The notes beneath the pieces were generated by a model. The model had not been told where the DNA came from and did no database searches. It saw only the letters and a program-made list of their open reading frames with translations. Below, piece by piece: positions 1-7,957 of a stretch of 64,000 bases of DNA; position 1 is the stretch's first letter, and each line of letters begins with the position of its first letter. Position numbers and translations under genes: made by a program. Origin of the DNA: Sphingomonadales bacterium UBA656 (lineage in GTDB: Bacteria > Pseudomonadota > Alphaproteobacteria > Sphingomonadales > Sphingomonadaceae); NCBI GenBank assembly GCA_002299895.1, contig DBOC01000012.1, positions 112,926-176,925 of the forward strand, in the 5' to 3' direction.

Positions 1-324
1 CATGTCCGCATCTTGATACGACGCCAGAAACGCTTTCCGGCGTTCGGCGACGGCGGGATGAATGATTGATTCCAACAATGCCAACCGGTCACGGTCACCA
101 AAAACAGCAGCGCCAAGCTTTTGGCGATCGACGCCATCCGGCCCTGTAGTTCCGGGAAAGGCGGCTTCAATTGCGGGCACAAGCGCGCCACCCGCTTTTT
201 GCAAATCATGCACCGTGGCATCAGCATCAAAAACGGGGACACCTTCATTGACAAACATCGCGGCAACCGCGGATTTGCCCATACCGATTGAGCCTGTCAG
301 GCCAAGGATTATCGGCTTTCTCAT
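1..324 (-). CDS. coaE: Dephospho-CoA kinase, C-terminal part cut by window edge
   Basis: Phosphorylates the 3'-hydroxyl of dephospho-CoA with ATP, the last step of coenzyme A synthesis, in the cytoplasm. The 108 visible codons start at ATG (324) and hold the P-loop GSIGMGKS at residues 11-18, followed by the FDAD segment that in this family lies at the CoA-binding site, and an IIHP segment near residues 93-96. The frame is still open at base 1, so roughly the last half of the usual ~200-residue protein is outside the window. Its ATG overlaps the aroE stop codon by four bases, so it is the last visible gene of the leftward ppsR-maf-aroE-coaE operon. The assignment rests on the P-loop, the conserved start and the classic neighbourhood. 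Confidence 0.93.
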   Translation of the reverse strand, partial: MRKPIILGLTGSIGMGKSAVAAMFVNEGVPVFDADATVHDLQKAGGALVPAIEAAFPGTTGPDGVDRQKLGAAVFGDRDRLALLESIIHPAVAERRKAFLASYQDADM

Positions 325-1130
325 TTCAACAACAATGCCCGCAATGCATCTTCATCGTCTTCTGGTGGGGCAACGCCGAAAAACAATTCAAACGCGATTG
401 CCGCCTGCCCGACCAGCATTTCAAGGCCATCGACCGTTTCCAACCCATGCGCACGCGCCGCTTTTAACAAGGGCGTCTCTATCGGCGCGTAGACAAGGTC
501 ATAAACTATGGCATGTTCGGGCAAGGGCGAAAGATCAATCTCCAACGCTTCCTGCCCGACCATACCCAATGGGCTTGCATTCACCAGCAACGCTGCATCG
601 GGCAAGCGGGCATCAAACCCAATTACTTTGCCTTTCAACCCAAAATGCGCGAGCAAGCCCGCTGCTTTCAAAGTATTGCGGGCAACCAAAACGACTTCGC
701 CAATATCCGCCTGCGCCAAGGCGAAAAGCACGGCGCGCGCTGCGCCGCCTGCGCCAAGGACGACAGCCGTTTCACCTGCGATGGGGATTTCGGCAATCGG
801 GCCATAAAAGCCGCCAACATCGGTGTTGGTCGCGACGAGCGCGCCGGCGTCATTACGAAACACGGTGTTAATTGCGCCAATAGAGCTACGCACATCGCCC
901 GGGTCGGCCACGAAATCGAGCGCAGCAATCTTGTGCGGTATTGTGATGTTGCACCCGCGCCATTCGGTATCGGACGCACGCTCGGCAAAATAACGCTCAA
1001 GGTCATCGGGCAGCACCGCATGCGCCCGATAATCGCGGACCAAACCCAATTGTTGAAGCCAGAAATTATGTATCAACGGTGATTTGGAATGCGATATCGG
1101 ATGCCCAATCACTTCGGCATATATTGTCAT
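321..1130 (-). CDS. aroE: Shikimate dehydrogenase (NADP+)
   Basis: Reduces 3-dehydroshikimate to shikimate with NADPH in aromatic amino acid synthesis. The 269-residue length is typical. The shikimate-binding SHSKSP segment is at residues 13-18, the N-x-T-x-P-x-K motif ends in the catalytic lysine at 67, NTD with its active-site aspartate is near 103, and a dinucleotide loop (GAGGAAR) is near 125-132. It starts at ATG 1130 inside the last bases of maf and ends overlapping coaE, each overlap being four bases, which indicates translational coupling. Transcription runs away from the putative origin. No unusual residues were noticed. Confidence 0.95.
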   Translation of the reverse strand: MTIYAEVIGHPISHSKSPLIHNFWLQQLGLVRDYRAHAVLPDDLERYFAERASDTEWRGCNITIPHKIAALDFVADPGDVRSSIGAINTVFRNDAGALVATNTDVGGFYGPIAEIPIAGETAVVLGAGGAARAVLFALAQADIGEVVLVARNTLKAAGLLAHFGLKGKVIGFDARLPDAALLVNASPLGMVGQEALEIDLSPLPEHAIVYDLVYAPIETPLLKAARAHGLETVDGLEMLVGQAAIAFELFFGVAPPEDDEDALRALLLK

Positions 1131-1723
1131 GTTGGTAAAAGGCCCCTTATGCGCAGATAATCAAGCAGTGGAAGCAATGGCATTCCCATGATCGTGAATT
1201 GGCTGCCGCTGACGCTGGCAAACAACTGCGCGCCTTCGGCTTCAATCCGATAACAACCGACACAATGGCGAATTTCATCCCAATAGGTATCAACATAATC
1301 ATCAATAAATTGTGGGCTTAGGTTGCGCATCGTCATTTGTGCGGTGTCGATTATGCGCCAGACAGGTTCGCCTTGCTCGCAGATGACGGCCGCGCTGATG
1401 AGCCGATGCACTTTGCCCGACAGCTGCGCCAAATGCGCACGCGCATCATCCGGCGTTTCGGGTTTGTCAAAAATATAACCATCGGGACCAACGCAAATCT
1501 GATCACATCCCAACACCATCGCGCTTGGCATTTTGCGGGAAATTTTGCGCGCCTTGGCCTCTGCTAAAGCATCGGCAATATCGCGCGGCTTTGCGCCAGC
1601 CTCGGCCAATGCTGTTTTGATGCTGTGTTCATCAACCAAGGCTGGGACCGCTTGTAACGATACCCCAGCTGCGTGCAGCATCGCGATCCGGCCAGCGCTT
1701 TGGGATGCGAGGATAAACGTCAT
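1127..1723 (-). CDS. maf: Maf family nucleotide pyrophosphatase
   Basis: Maf proteins hydrolyse non-canonical or modified nucleoside triphosphates to monophosphates and pyrophosphate. The 198-residue protein has the N-terminal S-x-S-x-x-R phosphate-binding segment (residues 7-12), the acidic DEHS segment at 31-34 and the catalytic-Asp block GCDQ at 72-75. A glutamine after that Asp resembles the YceF branch (7-methyl-GTP) more than the YhdE branch (dTTP/UTP), but this is a family-level inference. The usual SPRR is SAGR here, a mild departure. It overlaps both ppsR and aroE by four bases in the operon. Confidence 0.88.
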   Translation of the reverse strand: MTFILASQSAGRIAMLHAAGVSLQAVPALVDEHSIKTALAEAGAKPRDIADALAEAKARKISRKMPSAMVLGCDQICVGPDGYIFDKPETPDDARAHLAQLSGKVHRLISAAVICEQGEPVWRIIDTAQMTMRNLSPQFIDDYVDTYWDEIRHCVGCYRIEAEGAQLFASVSGSQFTIMGMPLLPLLDYLRIRGLLPT

Positions 1724-2553
1724 GTCTCAGCCACTTGCGGCAGCTCGCGCGCATTGACCAAATTGATGATTGCCGCAGCACTTTCCTCGATTGACCGGCG
1801 TGTTACGTCCAATACCGGCCAGCCATTGTCCGCAAACATACGCCGCGCATGGGCGACTTCCGCGCGCACTTTTTCTTCATCAACATAATCTGTGTCGGGC
1901 GACTGGTTTAGCGATAGCAATCGGTTCCGGCGCACCTGAATCAAACGCTCCGCGCTGGTGACAAGGCCAATGACTATCGGATGCTTGAGTTGAAACAATA
2001 TCGGTGGCGGCGGCGATTCCGGTACGATGGGAATATTCGCAGTCTTATATCCGCGATTGGCGAGATAAATGCTGGTGGGCGTTTTTGACGTCCGCGACAC
2101 CCCTGCCAATACAATGTCCGCCTCCTCCCAATTTTGCGCATTAATGCCGTCATCATGGGCAATGGTAAATTGGATCGCCTCAACACGCGCGAAATAAGCG
2201 GCATCCATAACATGCTGCCGACCTGGTCGCGCTTTGGCCTCTTGGCCCAACATGTTCGACATCGCATCACTGACCGCATCAAGCGCGGCAACCGCAGGTA
2301 AGCCGAGCACCCGGCATCGCGTTTCTAATGTGCGCCGGGTATCGCGATTAACCAAAGTGAATAACACAAGTCCGGGATTGGCGGCCACATCGGTCAATAT
2401 ACGGTCCAAATGGCTTTCCGAACGCACCATGGGCCAGAAATGCTTGACCACATTTTCTGCGCCGTCAAACTGCGCCAAGGCGGCTTTGGCAATGTTTTCC
2501 AAAGTTTCGCCGGTGGAGTCCGATAACAAATGTAGATGAAAACGCTGGCTCAT
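1720..2553 (-). CDS. ppsR: Pyruvate, phosphate dikinase regulatory protein (kinase/pyrophosphorylase)
   Basis: A bifunctional regulator of the DUF299 family that phosphorylates and dephosphorylates PEP synthase or pyruvate phosphate dikinase on a threonine, using ADP and phosphate. The 277 residues include the family nucleotide-binding loop GVSRTSKTPT at 151-160, followed by the usual IYLANRGYK segment. The ATG at 2553 is the first gene start left of the putative origin. In Rickettsia and Caulobacter the homologue (RP001) is the left-hand neighbour of the chromosomal origin opposite hemE, exactly as here. It leads the ppsR-maf-aroE-coaE operon. Confidence 0.93.
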   Translation of the reverse strand: MSQRFHLHLLSDSTGETLENIAKAALAQFDGAENVVKHFWPMVRSESHLDRILTDVAANPGLVLFTLVNRDTRRTLETRCRVLGLPAVAALDAVSDAMSNMLGQEAKARPGRQHVMDAAYFARVEAIQFTIAHDDGINAQNWEEADIVLAGVSRTSKTPTSIYLANRGYKTANIPIVPESPPPPILFQLKHPIVIGLVTSAERLIQVRRNRLLSLNQSPDTDYVDEEKVRAEVAHARRMFADNGWPVLDVTRRSIEESAAAIINLVNARELPQVAET

Positions 2554-2576
2554 GGATGACAGTCTTGTTGGCAGGC

Positions 2577-2585
2577 TGGGGATAA
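2577..2585 (-). promoter_or_regulatory. DnaA-box-like 9-mer (one mismatch)
   Basis: TGGGGATAA on the plus strand differs from the perfect reverse-strand box TGTGGATAA at one position. It is at the ppsR side of the putative origin. Confidence 0.45.
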
Positions 2586-2656
2586 ATCAAGGGACAAGTT
2601 TTGCGTCACAGTTTCTTACCCATTACCCCGAATTTACCGCGCGATTCGAACACAGG

Positions 2657-2665
2657 CTATCCACA
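2657..2665 (+). promoter_or_regulatory. DnaA-box-like 9-mer (one mismatch)
   Basis: CTATCCACA differs from TTATCCACA only at the first base. It lies 23 bases from the perfect box on the opposite strand, which supports a cluster. Confidence 0.55.
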
Positions 2666-2688
2666 GGTACAATCCAATATGCACAGCT

Positions 2689-2697
2689 TGTGGATAA
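2689..2697 (-). promoter_or_regulatory. Perfect DnaA box
   Basis: TGTGGATAA on the plus strand is an exact TTATCCACA on the minus strand. It is near the centre of the ppsR-hemE gap and is the strongest single motif for oriC. Confidence 0.7.
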
Positions 2698-2855
2698 TGG
2701 GGAATAAATTTGCGACTCCCGTTCCATCCATTGGTCCACACGCGTCAAGATGTTGGCAATATCCGTAAAAGCTTTTAAGGCCACAGCTATCAACAGCGCA
2801 TCATCTTTCATCATCCTTTATATAAAAATATATTTTGATTGGATCTCTCGTTTCT

Positions 2856-3887
2856 ATGTCCGCGCAAAGCCCTAAAAAACTGCTTAATGTTCTACGCGGC
2901 AAGCAAGAGGCTATCCCGCCGATATGGTTGATGCGCCAGGCAGGTCGTTATCTGCCTGAATATCGTGCATTGCGTGCGGAAAAGGGAGGGTTTCTGGCGC
3001 TGGCTTATGACAGCGATGCAGCTTGTGAAATCACTTTGCAGCCGATCCGGCGCTTTGGTTTTGACGGCGCAATCCTGTTTTCCGACATTCTGGTAATCCC
3101 ACATGCCATGGGGCAGGATCTTTGGTTCGAAACGGGTGAAGGTCCTCGGCTTGCACCACGTTTAGCGGAATCGCAGCTAGAGAATTTTGTTCCCGCACCC
3201 GAACGCCTTGCCCCAGTCATTGATACGGTGCGCAAGGTGTCAGCAGGGCTACCATCTGAAACAACCTTCTTGGGCTTCGCTGGAAGCCCGTGGACGGTCG
3301 CTACCTATATGGTGCATGGTCAAGGGAGCAAAGACCAGGCCGAGGCCCGTAGAATGGCGCATGCGGAGCCTGAGCGCTTTGGCGCACTCATTGAAGCCAT
3401 CATATCTACAACCGTAGATTATTTGGGTGATCAGATAGATGCGGGCGTCGATGCCGTGCAATTGTTCGACAGCTGGGCCGGGTCATTATCGCCAGCGCAA
3501 TTTGAAAAATGGGTTATTGCACCCAATGCCGAAATCGTTCGCCGGTTGAAAGCGCGTAATCCGAATGCCGTCATCATCGGCTTTCCCAAAGGCGCGGGCG
3601 GTAAGCTTGCGGCTTATGCCGAAGGGACGGGCGTCGACGCTTTAGGTTTGGATGAAACCGTTGATCCGCATTGGGCCAATCGCGAATTGCCTAAGGGACT
3701 TCCCGTGCAAGGCAATCTTGACCCGCTGGCGTTGATTGCGGGCGGCGATGTTTTGAAGGATGCCGTGCAGAATATCCTGAGCGCGTTTCAAGACCGGCCA
3801 CATATCTTCAATCTTGGGCATGGCATTTTACCCGACACGCCAATTGAAAATGTTGAATTGCTTCTTAATTTGGTCCGCAAGGCTTAG
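2856..3887 (+). CDS. hemE: Uroporphyrinogen decarboxylase
   Basis: Decarboxylates the four acetate chains of uroporphyrinogen III to give coproporphyrinogen III in heme synthesis. The 343-residue protein has the N-terminal signature PIWLMRQAGRYLPEYR at about 22-37, including the two substrate-binding arginines, and the FSDI segment with the catalytic aspartate near 77. I prefer ATG 2856; an in-frame TTG at 2835 would add seven residues but lies in the AT-rich block and is outside the usual family start. It is the first rightward gene beside the putative origin, and hemJ follows after 18 bases. Confidence 0.95.
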   Translation: MSAQSPKKLLNVLRGKQEAIPPIWLMRQAGRYLPEYRALRAEKGGFLALAYDSDAACEITLQPIRRFGFDGAILFSDILVIPHAMGQDLWFETGEGPRLAPRLAESQLENFVPAPERLAPVIDTVRKVSAGLPSETTFLGFAGSPWTVATYMVHGQGSKDQAEARRMAHAEPERFGALIEAIISTTVDYLGDQIDAGVDAVQLFDSWAGSLSPAQFEKWVIAPNAEIVRRLKARNPNAVIIGFPKGAGGKLAAYAEGTGVDALGLDETVDPHWANRELPKGLPVQGNLDPLALIAGGDVLKDAVQNILSAFQDRPHIFNLGHGILPDTPIENVELLLNLVRKA

Positions 3888-3905
3888 CCCATAAAGGCCG
3901 TTTTT

Positions 3906-4349
3906 ATGACGGAAACCCTATCTGTGTTGTATATCTGGCTTAAATCCGCACACATTATTTTTGTCATTTTCTGGATGGCGGGGTTGTTCATGATCCCGCG
4001 CTTTTTCGTTTATCATCAGGAAAGCGCTGAAGGATCTGAAGAGGCTGCCAAATGGGTGGACCGCGAATCTAAGCTGATTAAAATTATTCTCAATCCCTCG
4101 ATCATTGTGGTGTGGGTTTTGGGGCTCGTTCTGGCGTGGAATATTGGTGCGATGGCGCAAGGTTGGTTCCATGCCAAATTGCTGTTTGTGTTGGGCCTAT
4201 CGGCCTATCATGGTTGGACTGTCGCTTATGCCAAGAAATTGGCGCGCGGCGAACGGCAGCTAACCGGTAAGCAATTGCGCCTGTTTAATGAAGTGCCCGG
4301 CATTGCCGCTGCGATTATCGTTATATTGGTTGTCGCCAAACCGTTTTAG
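3906..4349 (+). CDS. hemJ: Protoporphyrinogen IX oxidase, HemJ type
   Basis: An integral inner-membrane protein of the UPF0093/HemJ family that oxidises protoporphyrinogen IX to protoporphyrin IX in bacteria lacking HemG or HemY. The 147 residues form about four hydrophobic helices. The first holds the conserved histidine in AHIIFVIFWMAG (residues 16-27), and FHAKLL near 96-101 holds the conserved lysine, both reported as essential in this family. Position directly after hemE makes a heme-synthesis pair. Older annotation would call it a CopD-like membrane protein. Confidence 0.9.
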   Translation: MTETLSVLYIWLKSAHIIFVIFWMAGLFMIPRFFVYHQESAEGSEEAAKWVDRESKLIKIILNPSIIVVWVLGLVLAWNIGAMAQGWFHAKLLFVLGLSAYHGWTVAYAKKLARGERQLTGKQLRLFNEVPGIAAAIIVILVVAKPF

Positions 4350-4564
4350 CACGTTCCTTCGAGCATATATTGAGAAGAGTTGACGTTCTGCGCGCTGCGG
4401 AGTAATTAACCGCTCAAGCCCGTCCTGGGCATGAGGCGCGACCCACACAACAACCGCGCCACCAACTTTTCAATATTCGGCCGGTTAGCTTTTAAAAATC
4501 GGTTTTCATCGGGCGCTCTGCCCAATCTCAATTAGGGCCAATGGTCCATCCAACGGAATTATCT
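4350..4564. other. Intergenic region, probable rho leader
   Basis: These 215 bases between hemJ and rho hold no convincing gene. A TTGACG hexamer at 4380-4385 could be a -35 element, but the hexamer 17 bases downstream (TAATTA) is a poor -10. No clear terminator hairpin was seen. In many bacteria the rho leader mediates autoregulation, but nothing here proves that. Confidence 0.4.
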
Positions 4565-5821
4565 ATGCATTTGAAAGAGCTGAAAAGCAAAAACCCCGCT
4601 GACCTCGTATCGATGGCTGAAGAACTCGGTGTTGAGGGTGCATCGACCTTACGCAAACAGGATTTGATGTTTGCGATCCTGAAAGAGCTTGCCGAAGATG
4701 GCGAGCAGATCATGGGTCTTGGTACGATTGAGGTTTTGCCCGACAGTTTCGGTTTCTTGCGTTCGCCGGAGGCCAATTATCTGGCAGGCCCAGACGATAT
4801 TTACGTGTCACCGAATATGGTGCGCCAATATGGTTTGCGGACAGGGGACACGGTCGAAGGCGAAATTCGCGCACCTAAGGATGGTGAGCGTTATTTTGCC
4901 CTGACCAAGGTGATGAAAATCAACTTTGACGATCCAGATGCCGTACGTCATCGCGTCAATTTTGATAACCTGACGCCGCTATATCCGGATTCAAAGCTCA
5001 CGCTGGATACGCTTGATCCGACGGTCAAGGACAAGTCTGCGCGCGTCATTGATATCGTCAGCCCGCAAGGCAAGGGCCAGCGCGCCTTGATTGTTGCGCC
5101 GCCACGCACAGGTAAAACTGTGCTGCTGCAAAATATCGCGCGCGCCATTACCGAAAACCATCCAGAGGTGTTCTTGATCGTTCTTCTGATCGACGAACGG
5201 CCTGAGGAAGTGACCGACATGCAGCGTTCGGTGAAGGGTGAGGTTGTATCCTCTACCTTTGATGAACCGGCCACACGCCACGTTCAAGTCGCCGAAATGG
5301 TGATCGAAAAAGCAAAGCGCTTGGTGGAACATAAGCATGATGTCGTCATCTTGCTCGATTCCATCACGCGCCTTGGTCGCGCCTATAACACCGTTGTTCC
5401 ATCATCAGGCAAGGTGCTTACCGGTGGTGTCGATGCCAACGCCTTGCAACGTCCAAAGCGCTTCTTTGGCGCCGCGCGGAACATTGAAGAAGGTGGTTCC
5501 TTGTCCATCATCGCGACGGCATTGATCGACACTGGCAGCCGCATGGACGAAGTTATTTTTGAAGAATTTAAGGGTACCGGCAACTCCGAAATCGTGCTCG
5601 ATCGCAAGGTCGCTGACAAGCGCATCTTCCCAGCATTGGATGTCGGTAAGTCCGGCACGCGTAAGGAAGAATTGTTGGTCGAAGAAAGCAAGCTCAAGAA
5701 AATGTGGGTACTTCGCCGTATCCTCATGCAAATGGGCACCATCGACGCGATGGAATTCCTGCTCGACAAGATGAAGGATTCGAAGACCAACGAAGACTTT
5801 TTTGACTCAATGAACCAGTAG
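4565..5821 (+). CDS. rho: Transcription termination factor Rho
   Basis: Hexameric RNA-dependent ATPase that ends transcription at Rho-dependent sites. The 418-residue protein has the N-terminal helical domain (MHLKELK start), an RNA-binding fold with DSFGFLRS near 60-67, Walker A APPRTGKT at 178-185 and the R-x-E-E-V-T-D segment near 216. An in-frame ATG at 4541 would add eight residues; ATG 4565 gives the usual alphaproteobacterial start. The small ABM-domain gene follows after nine bases, so they may share a transcript. Confidence 0.97.
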   Translation: MHLKELKSKNPADLVSMAEELGVEGASTLRKQDLMFAILKELAEDGEQIMGLGTIEVLPDSFGFLRSPEANYLAGPDDIYVSPNMVRQYGLRTGDTVEGEIRAPKDGERYFALTKVMKINFDDPDAVRHRVNFDNLTPLYPDSKLTLDTLDPTVKDKSARVIDIVSPQGKGQRALIVAPPRTGKTVLLQNIARAITENHPEVFLIVLLIDERPEEVTDMQRSVKGEVVSSTFDEPATRHVQVAEMVIEKAKRLVEHKHDVVILLDSITRLGRAYNTVVPSSGKVLTGGVDANALQRPKRFFGAARNIEEGGSLSIIATALIDTGSRMDEVIFEEFKGTGNSEIVLDRKVADKRIFPALDVGKSGTRKEELLVEESKLKKMWVLRRILMQMGTIDAMEFLLDKMKDSKTNEDFFDSMNQ

Positions 5822-5830
5822 GCATGTTCC

Positions 5831-6121
5831 ATGATTATTGAGCATGCTTTGCTGTCCGTGAGGCAGGGCGAAGAACGGGCATTTGAAGCAGCAATGGCAG
5901 AAGCGAAGCCGTTGATTTCAGCGTCACCGGGCTTCGTAAGCATTGAAGTCCGACCAGCATTGGAAACCGTGGGAACCTACTTGCTTCTTGTCCGTTGGCT
6001 GTCGGTTGCCGACCACCGCGATGGATTTCGTAATTCTGATCGCTATCAATCTTGGCGCGACTTGCTCCATCGCTTCTATGACCCTATGCCGTCTGTCAGT
6101 TATTTCGGAGATCCTTTGTGA
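5831..6121 (+). CDS. Antibiotic biosynthesis monooxygenase (ABM) fold protein
   Basis: A 96-residue cytoplasmic protein with the ferredoxin-like ABM pattern: a first strand (MIIEHALLSV), a helix rich in Glu and Ala, the PGFVSIEVRPALE strand segment, LLLVRWLSVADH and the final F/Y-rich helix. Members include quinol monooxygenases (YgiN), heme-degrading IsdG-like enzymes and many of unknown role; no catalytic residue seen here decides among them. It sits nine bases after rho and its stop overlaps the GTG start of the TerC gene (GTGA), indicating coupling with that membrane protein. Confidence 0.75.
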   Translation: MIIEHALLSVRQGEERAFEAAMAEAKPLISASPGFVSIEVRPALETVGTYLLLVRWLSVADHRDGFRNSDRYQSWRDLLHRFYDPMPSVSYFGDPL

Positions 6122-6843
6122 TTGATTTTCTCTTGGTCGCATCGACCGTTACTAATCTGGGCGGACCTGCTGATATTTGGGCGGCCATCGTCAAAGATTT
6201 TTCGAACATTACCGAACCAGCGGCTTTTGCGGCTTTCATGCAAGTTTTGTTGATCGATTTGGTGCTGGCGGGTGACAATGCCATTGTTGTGGGCGCTTTG
6301 GCGGCGGGTCTGCCCGCGGATCAGCGTAAGAAAGTCATCCTCATCGGCGTCCTCGCGGCTCTGGTTCTACGCATCATCTTTGCGCTTATGGTCACATGGT
6401 TGCTGGGTATTGTTGGTCTGGTGCTCGCAGGTGGCTTGCTCCTGCTGTGGGTCGCCTGGCGCATGTACCGCGATATCAAGGGCCATTCCGGTGAATCTCC
6501 TGGATCACCTGAAATCGTCGGTGACGAACATTCGGGGCTGAAGTCGACCAAGACCTTTGCCGGCGCCGCATGGGGCGTTGCCGTTGCCGATGTGTCGATG
6601 AGCCTCGACAATGTTCTGGCGGTCGCAGGCGCGGCGCGTGAACATCCCGGGATCCTGATCGTCGGCTTGATTTTTGCGGTGGCCCTCATGGGCGTCGCGG
6701 CCAATATCATTGCCCAATATATTGAACGCTATCGCTGGATTGCGTGGGTTGGCTTGGCTGTGATTGTCTATGTCGCAGGCAAGATGATAGTCGAAGGCTG
6801 GGCTGAAGTGCAGCCTTACGCCATGAGCTTTGCTGGCTTATAA
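6118..6843 (+). CDS. TerC/YjbE family integral membrane protein
   Basis: A 241-residue protein with about seven hydrophobic helices and the TerC hallmark acidic motifs: DLVLAGDNAIV (near 45-55) and SMSLDNVLAVAGAA (near 160-173), whose aspartate and asparagine residues are thought to bind metal. The family includes manganese exporters (MeeF/MeeY) and tellurium-resistance-associated TerC, so Mn2+ efflux is the best inferred role. GTG is the start, overlapping the upstream stop by four bases. A strong hairpin follows immediately, so this ends the transcript that includes rho and the ABM gene. Confidence 0.85.
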   Translation: MIDFLLVASTVTNLGGPADIWAAIVKDFSNITEPAAFAAFMQVLLIDLVLAGDNAIVVGALAAGLPADQRKKVILIGVLAALVLRIIFALMVTWLLGIVGLVLAGGLLLLWVAWRMYRDIKGHSGESPGSPEIVGDEHSGLKSTKTFAGAAWGVAVADVSMSLDNVLAVAGAAREHPGILIVGLIFAVALMGVAANIIAQYIERYRWIAWVGLAVIVYVAGKMIVEGWAEVQPYAMSFAGL

Positions 6844-6846
6844 TCC

Positions 6847-6875
6847 ATAAGGGCTCCCGCATAGGGAGCCCTTAT
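6847..6875. terminator. Terminator hairpin between convergent genes
   Basis: A perfect 12-base stem (6847-6858 with 6864-6875) and a five-base loop lie just after the TerC stop and before the convergent stop of the dienelactone hydrolase. The stem is GC-rich at its tip and bounded by A/T runs on both sides, so it may work in both directions. Confidence 0.85.
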
Positions 6876-6890
6876 TGTTTCAGCTTCATT

Positions 6891-7601
6891 TTAGGCCAAA
6901 TGTGCGGCGAAAAACGCGGCTGTACGCGCGTCCGCGAGCTCTGCACCTTCCGCATTTCGGCGATTGCCCATTTCGGCAGCAAAGCCATGGTCGAGCCCCG
7001 CATAGTCATGCAGCGTCACCTTCGGGTGATCGCGAAGGCCTGCGTGAATCGCGGCCTGTGCCTCTGGCCCAACAAAATGGTCCGCTGTTGGAATATGCAG
7101 CATCAGTGGATGCGTGATCGCATGGCTTTCATTCAACATCTGGTCGATCATTACGCCATAATAGCCGACCGACGCGTTGATGTCGGTTCGCGCGGCCGCC
7201 ATGTAAGCGAGCCGTCCGCCTAAACAATATCCGACACAGCCGACCTTTTCGAGCGGGCCTTGGCCGGGCAGACCTTTGCGGATCGCGTGAATAACCGCCT
7301 CAATATCCCGCACGCCATCATCGGCGTCATATTGCCCGAAATAGCCAAATGCTTCCTGAAGCTCCGCGTCAATATCGGGGTTCAATTCTACCCCCGGTGC
7401 AAAGCGCCAGAAGATGTCTGGCGCAACGGCGAGATACCCCGCCGCCGCAAGCAGGTCGCACTTTTGCCGAATGCCCGCATTTACCCCAAATATCTCTGGA
7501 ATAACGATAATCGCGGCACGCGCATTGTCCGAAGGCGCGGCGACATAGGCGGGAAATAGCGCGTCCTCGTTAAGCGCATCAATCTTCACATAGTCACCCA
7601 T
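6891..7601 (-). CDS. Dienelactone hydrolase family protein
   Basis: A 236-residue alpha/beta hydrolase of the carboxymethylenebutenolidase type. The nucleophile motif GYCLGG puts the catalytic cysteine at about 126. An aspartate in the TADHF segment and the histidine in LDHGFA complete the Cys-Asp-His triad. No signal peptide is visible, so it is cytoplasmic. Dienelactone hydrolases open lactones in chloroaromatic breakdown, but many genomic copies have unknown substrates, and no aromatic pathway genes are nearby. It is divergent from the small DUF6489-like gene. Confidence 0.9.
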   Translation of the reverse strand: MGDYVKIDALNEDALFPAYVAAPSDNARAAIIVIPEIFGVNAGIRQKCDLLAAAGYLAVAPDIFWRFAPGVELNPDIDAELQEAFGYFGQYDADDGVRDIEAVIHAIRKGLPGQGPLEKVGCVGYCLGGRLAYMAAARTDINASVGYYGVMIDQMLNESHAITHPLMLHIPTADHFVGPEAQAAIHAGLRDHPKVTLHDYAGLDHGFAAEMGNRRNAEGAELADARTAAFFAAHLA

Positions 7602-7674
7602 ATCTACTCCTTGGCGGATATTCTCCGCAATTGCGTGATTCGACTTAGCCTATATAGTAACGTCATTGGCAAAT

Positions 7675-7680
7675 AGGAGG
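7675..7680 (+). promoter_or_regulatory. Consensus ribosome binding site
   Basis: AGGAGG is nine bases before ATG 7690 and fixes that start over a longer in-frame alternative that would begin at 7666, upstream of this site. Confidence 0.7.
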
Positions 7681-7689
7681 GCGTGGCCC

Positions 7690-7950
7690 ATGAAGTTGAA
7701 CATTGAAATCGATTGTTCCCCCGAAGAAGCGCGGGCGCTGCTCGGATTGCCCGATGTCACAAAAGCAAATGAGGCGTATGTTGAAAAAGTCACCAACCTT
7801 ATGAATGGCGCTGGCGGCATTGACCAATTGCAAGAGCTTGGAAAACAAATCGCACCCATGGGGCAAATGGGTCTGCAATTATTCCAGCAATTGATCGAAA
7901 GTGGTGCCAAGGCGGCCATGTCTGGCCTGAACAAGAACGACAAAAAATAG
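7690..7950 (+). CDS. Small conserved protein, DUF6489-like
   Basis: An 86-residue acidic cytoplasmic protein beginning MKLNIEIDCSPEEARALLGL. A beta strand with a P-E-E-A-R segment is followed by two predicted helices rich in Gln, Met and Gly and a lysine-rich end. I recall similar short proteins, catalogued as DUF6489, mainly in alphaproteobacteria; no biochemical function is known to me. It has a strong Shine-Dalgarno and ends seven bases before mnmE, so it probably starts the transcript leading into mnmE-mnmG-rsmG-parAB. Family assignment is from memory of the N-terminal pattern. Confidence 0.75.
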   Translation: MKLNIEIDCSPEEARALLGLPDVTKANEAYVEKVTNLMNGAGGIDQLQELGKQIAPMGQMGLQLFQQLIESGAKAAMSGLNKNDKK

Positions 7951-7957
7951 CTTTGTG

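Larger units (their letters stand above)
2554..2855. other. oriC: Probable chromosomal replication origin (oriC)
   Basis: A 302-base gap without a convincing gene lies between leftward ppsR and rightward hemE, the position of the origin in Caulobacter and Rickettsia. It contains one perfect DnaA box (2689-2697, minus strand), two boxes with one mismatch (2577-2585 and 2657-2665), weaker matches at 2732-2740 and 2787-2795, two GANTC sites (2643-2647 and 2713-2717) and an AT-rich block at 2812-2840 next to hemE that could be the unwinding element. Genes on both sides point outward, as expected for co-orientation with replication forks. I saw no paired TTAA-N7-TTAA CtrA site. Function is inferred from synteny and motifs. 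Confidence 0.8.

Noticed and set aside
62..871. A 269-codon rightward frame over coaE and aroE
   Set aside because: It is antisense to two clear genes; its translation is rich in Pro, Arg and Ser with no domain pattern.
2623..2814. A 63-codon leftward frame inside the putative origin
   Set aside because: It starts in AT-rich DNA without a ribosome site, has no family resemblance and overlaps the DnaA boxes; such frames are expected by chance.
4380..4408. TTGACG-17-TAATTA as a rho promoter
   Set aside because: The -35 hexamer is good, but the -10 matches consensus at only two of six positions, so it was not called as a promoter.
5383..5943. A 186-codon leftward frame across the 3' end of rho
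   Set aside because: Antisense to the conserved rho motor domain; the composition is that of a shadow frame.
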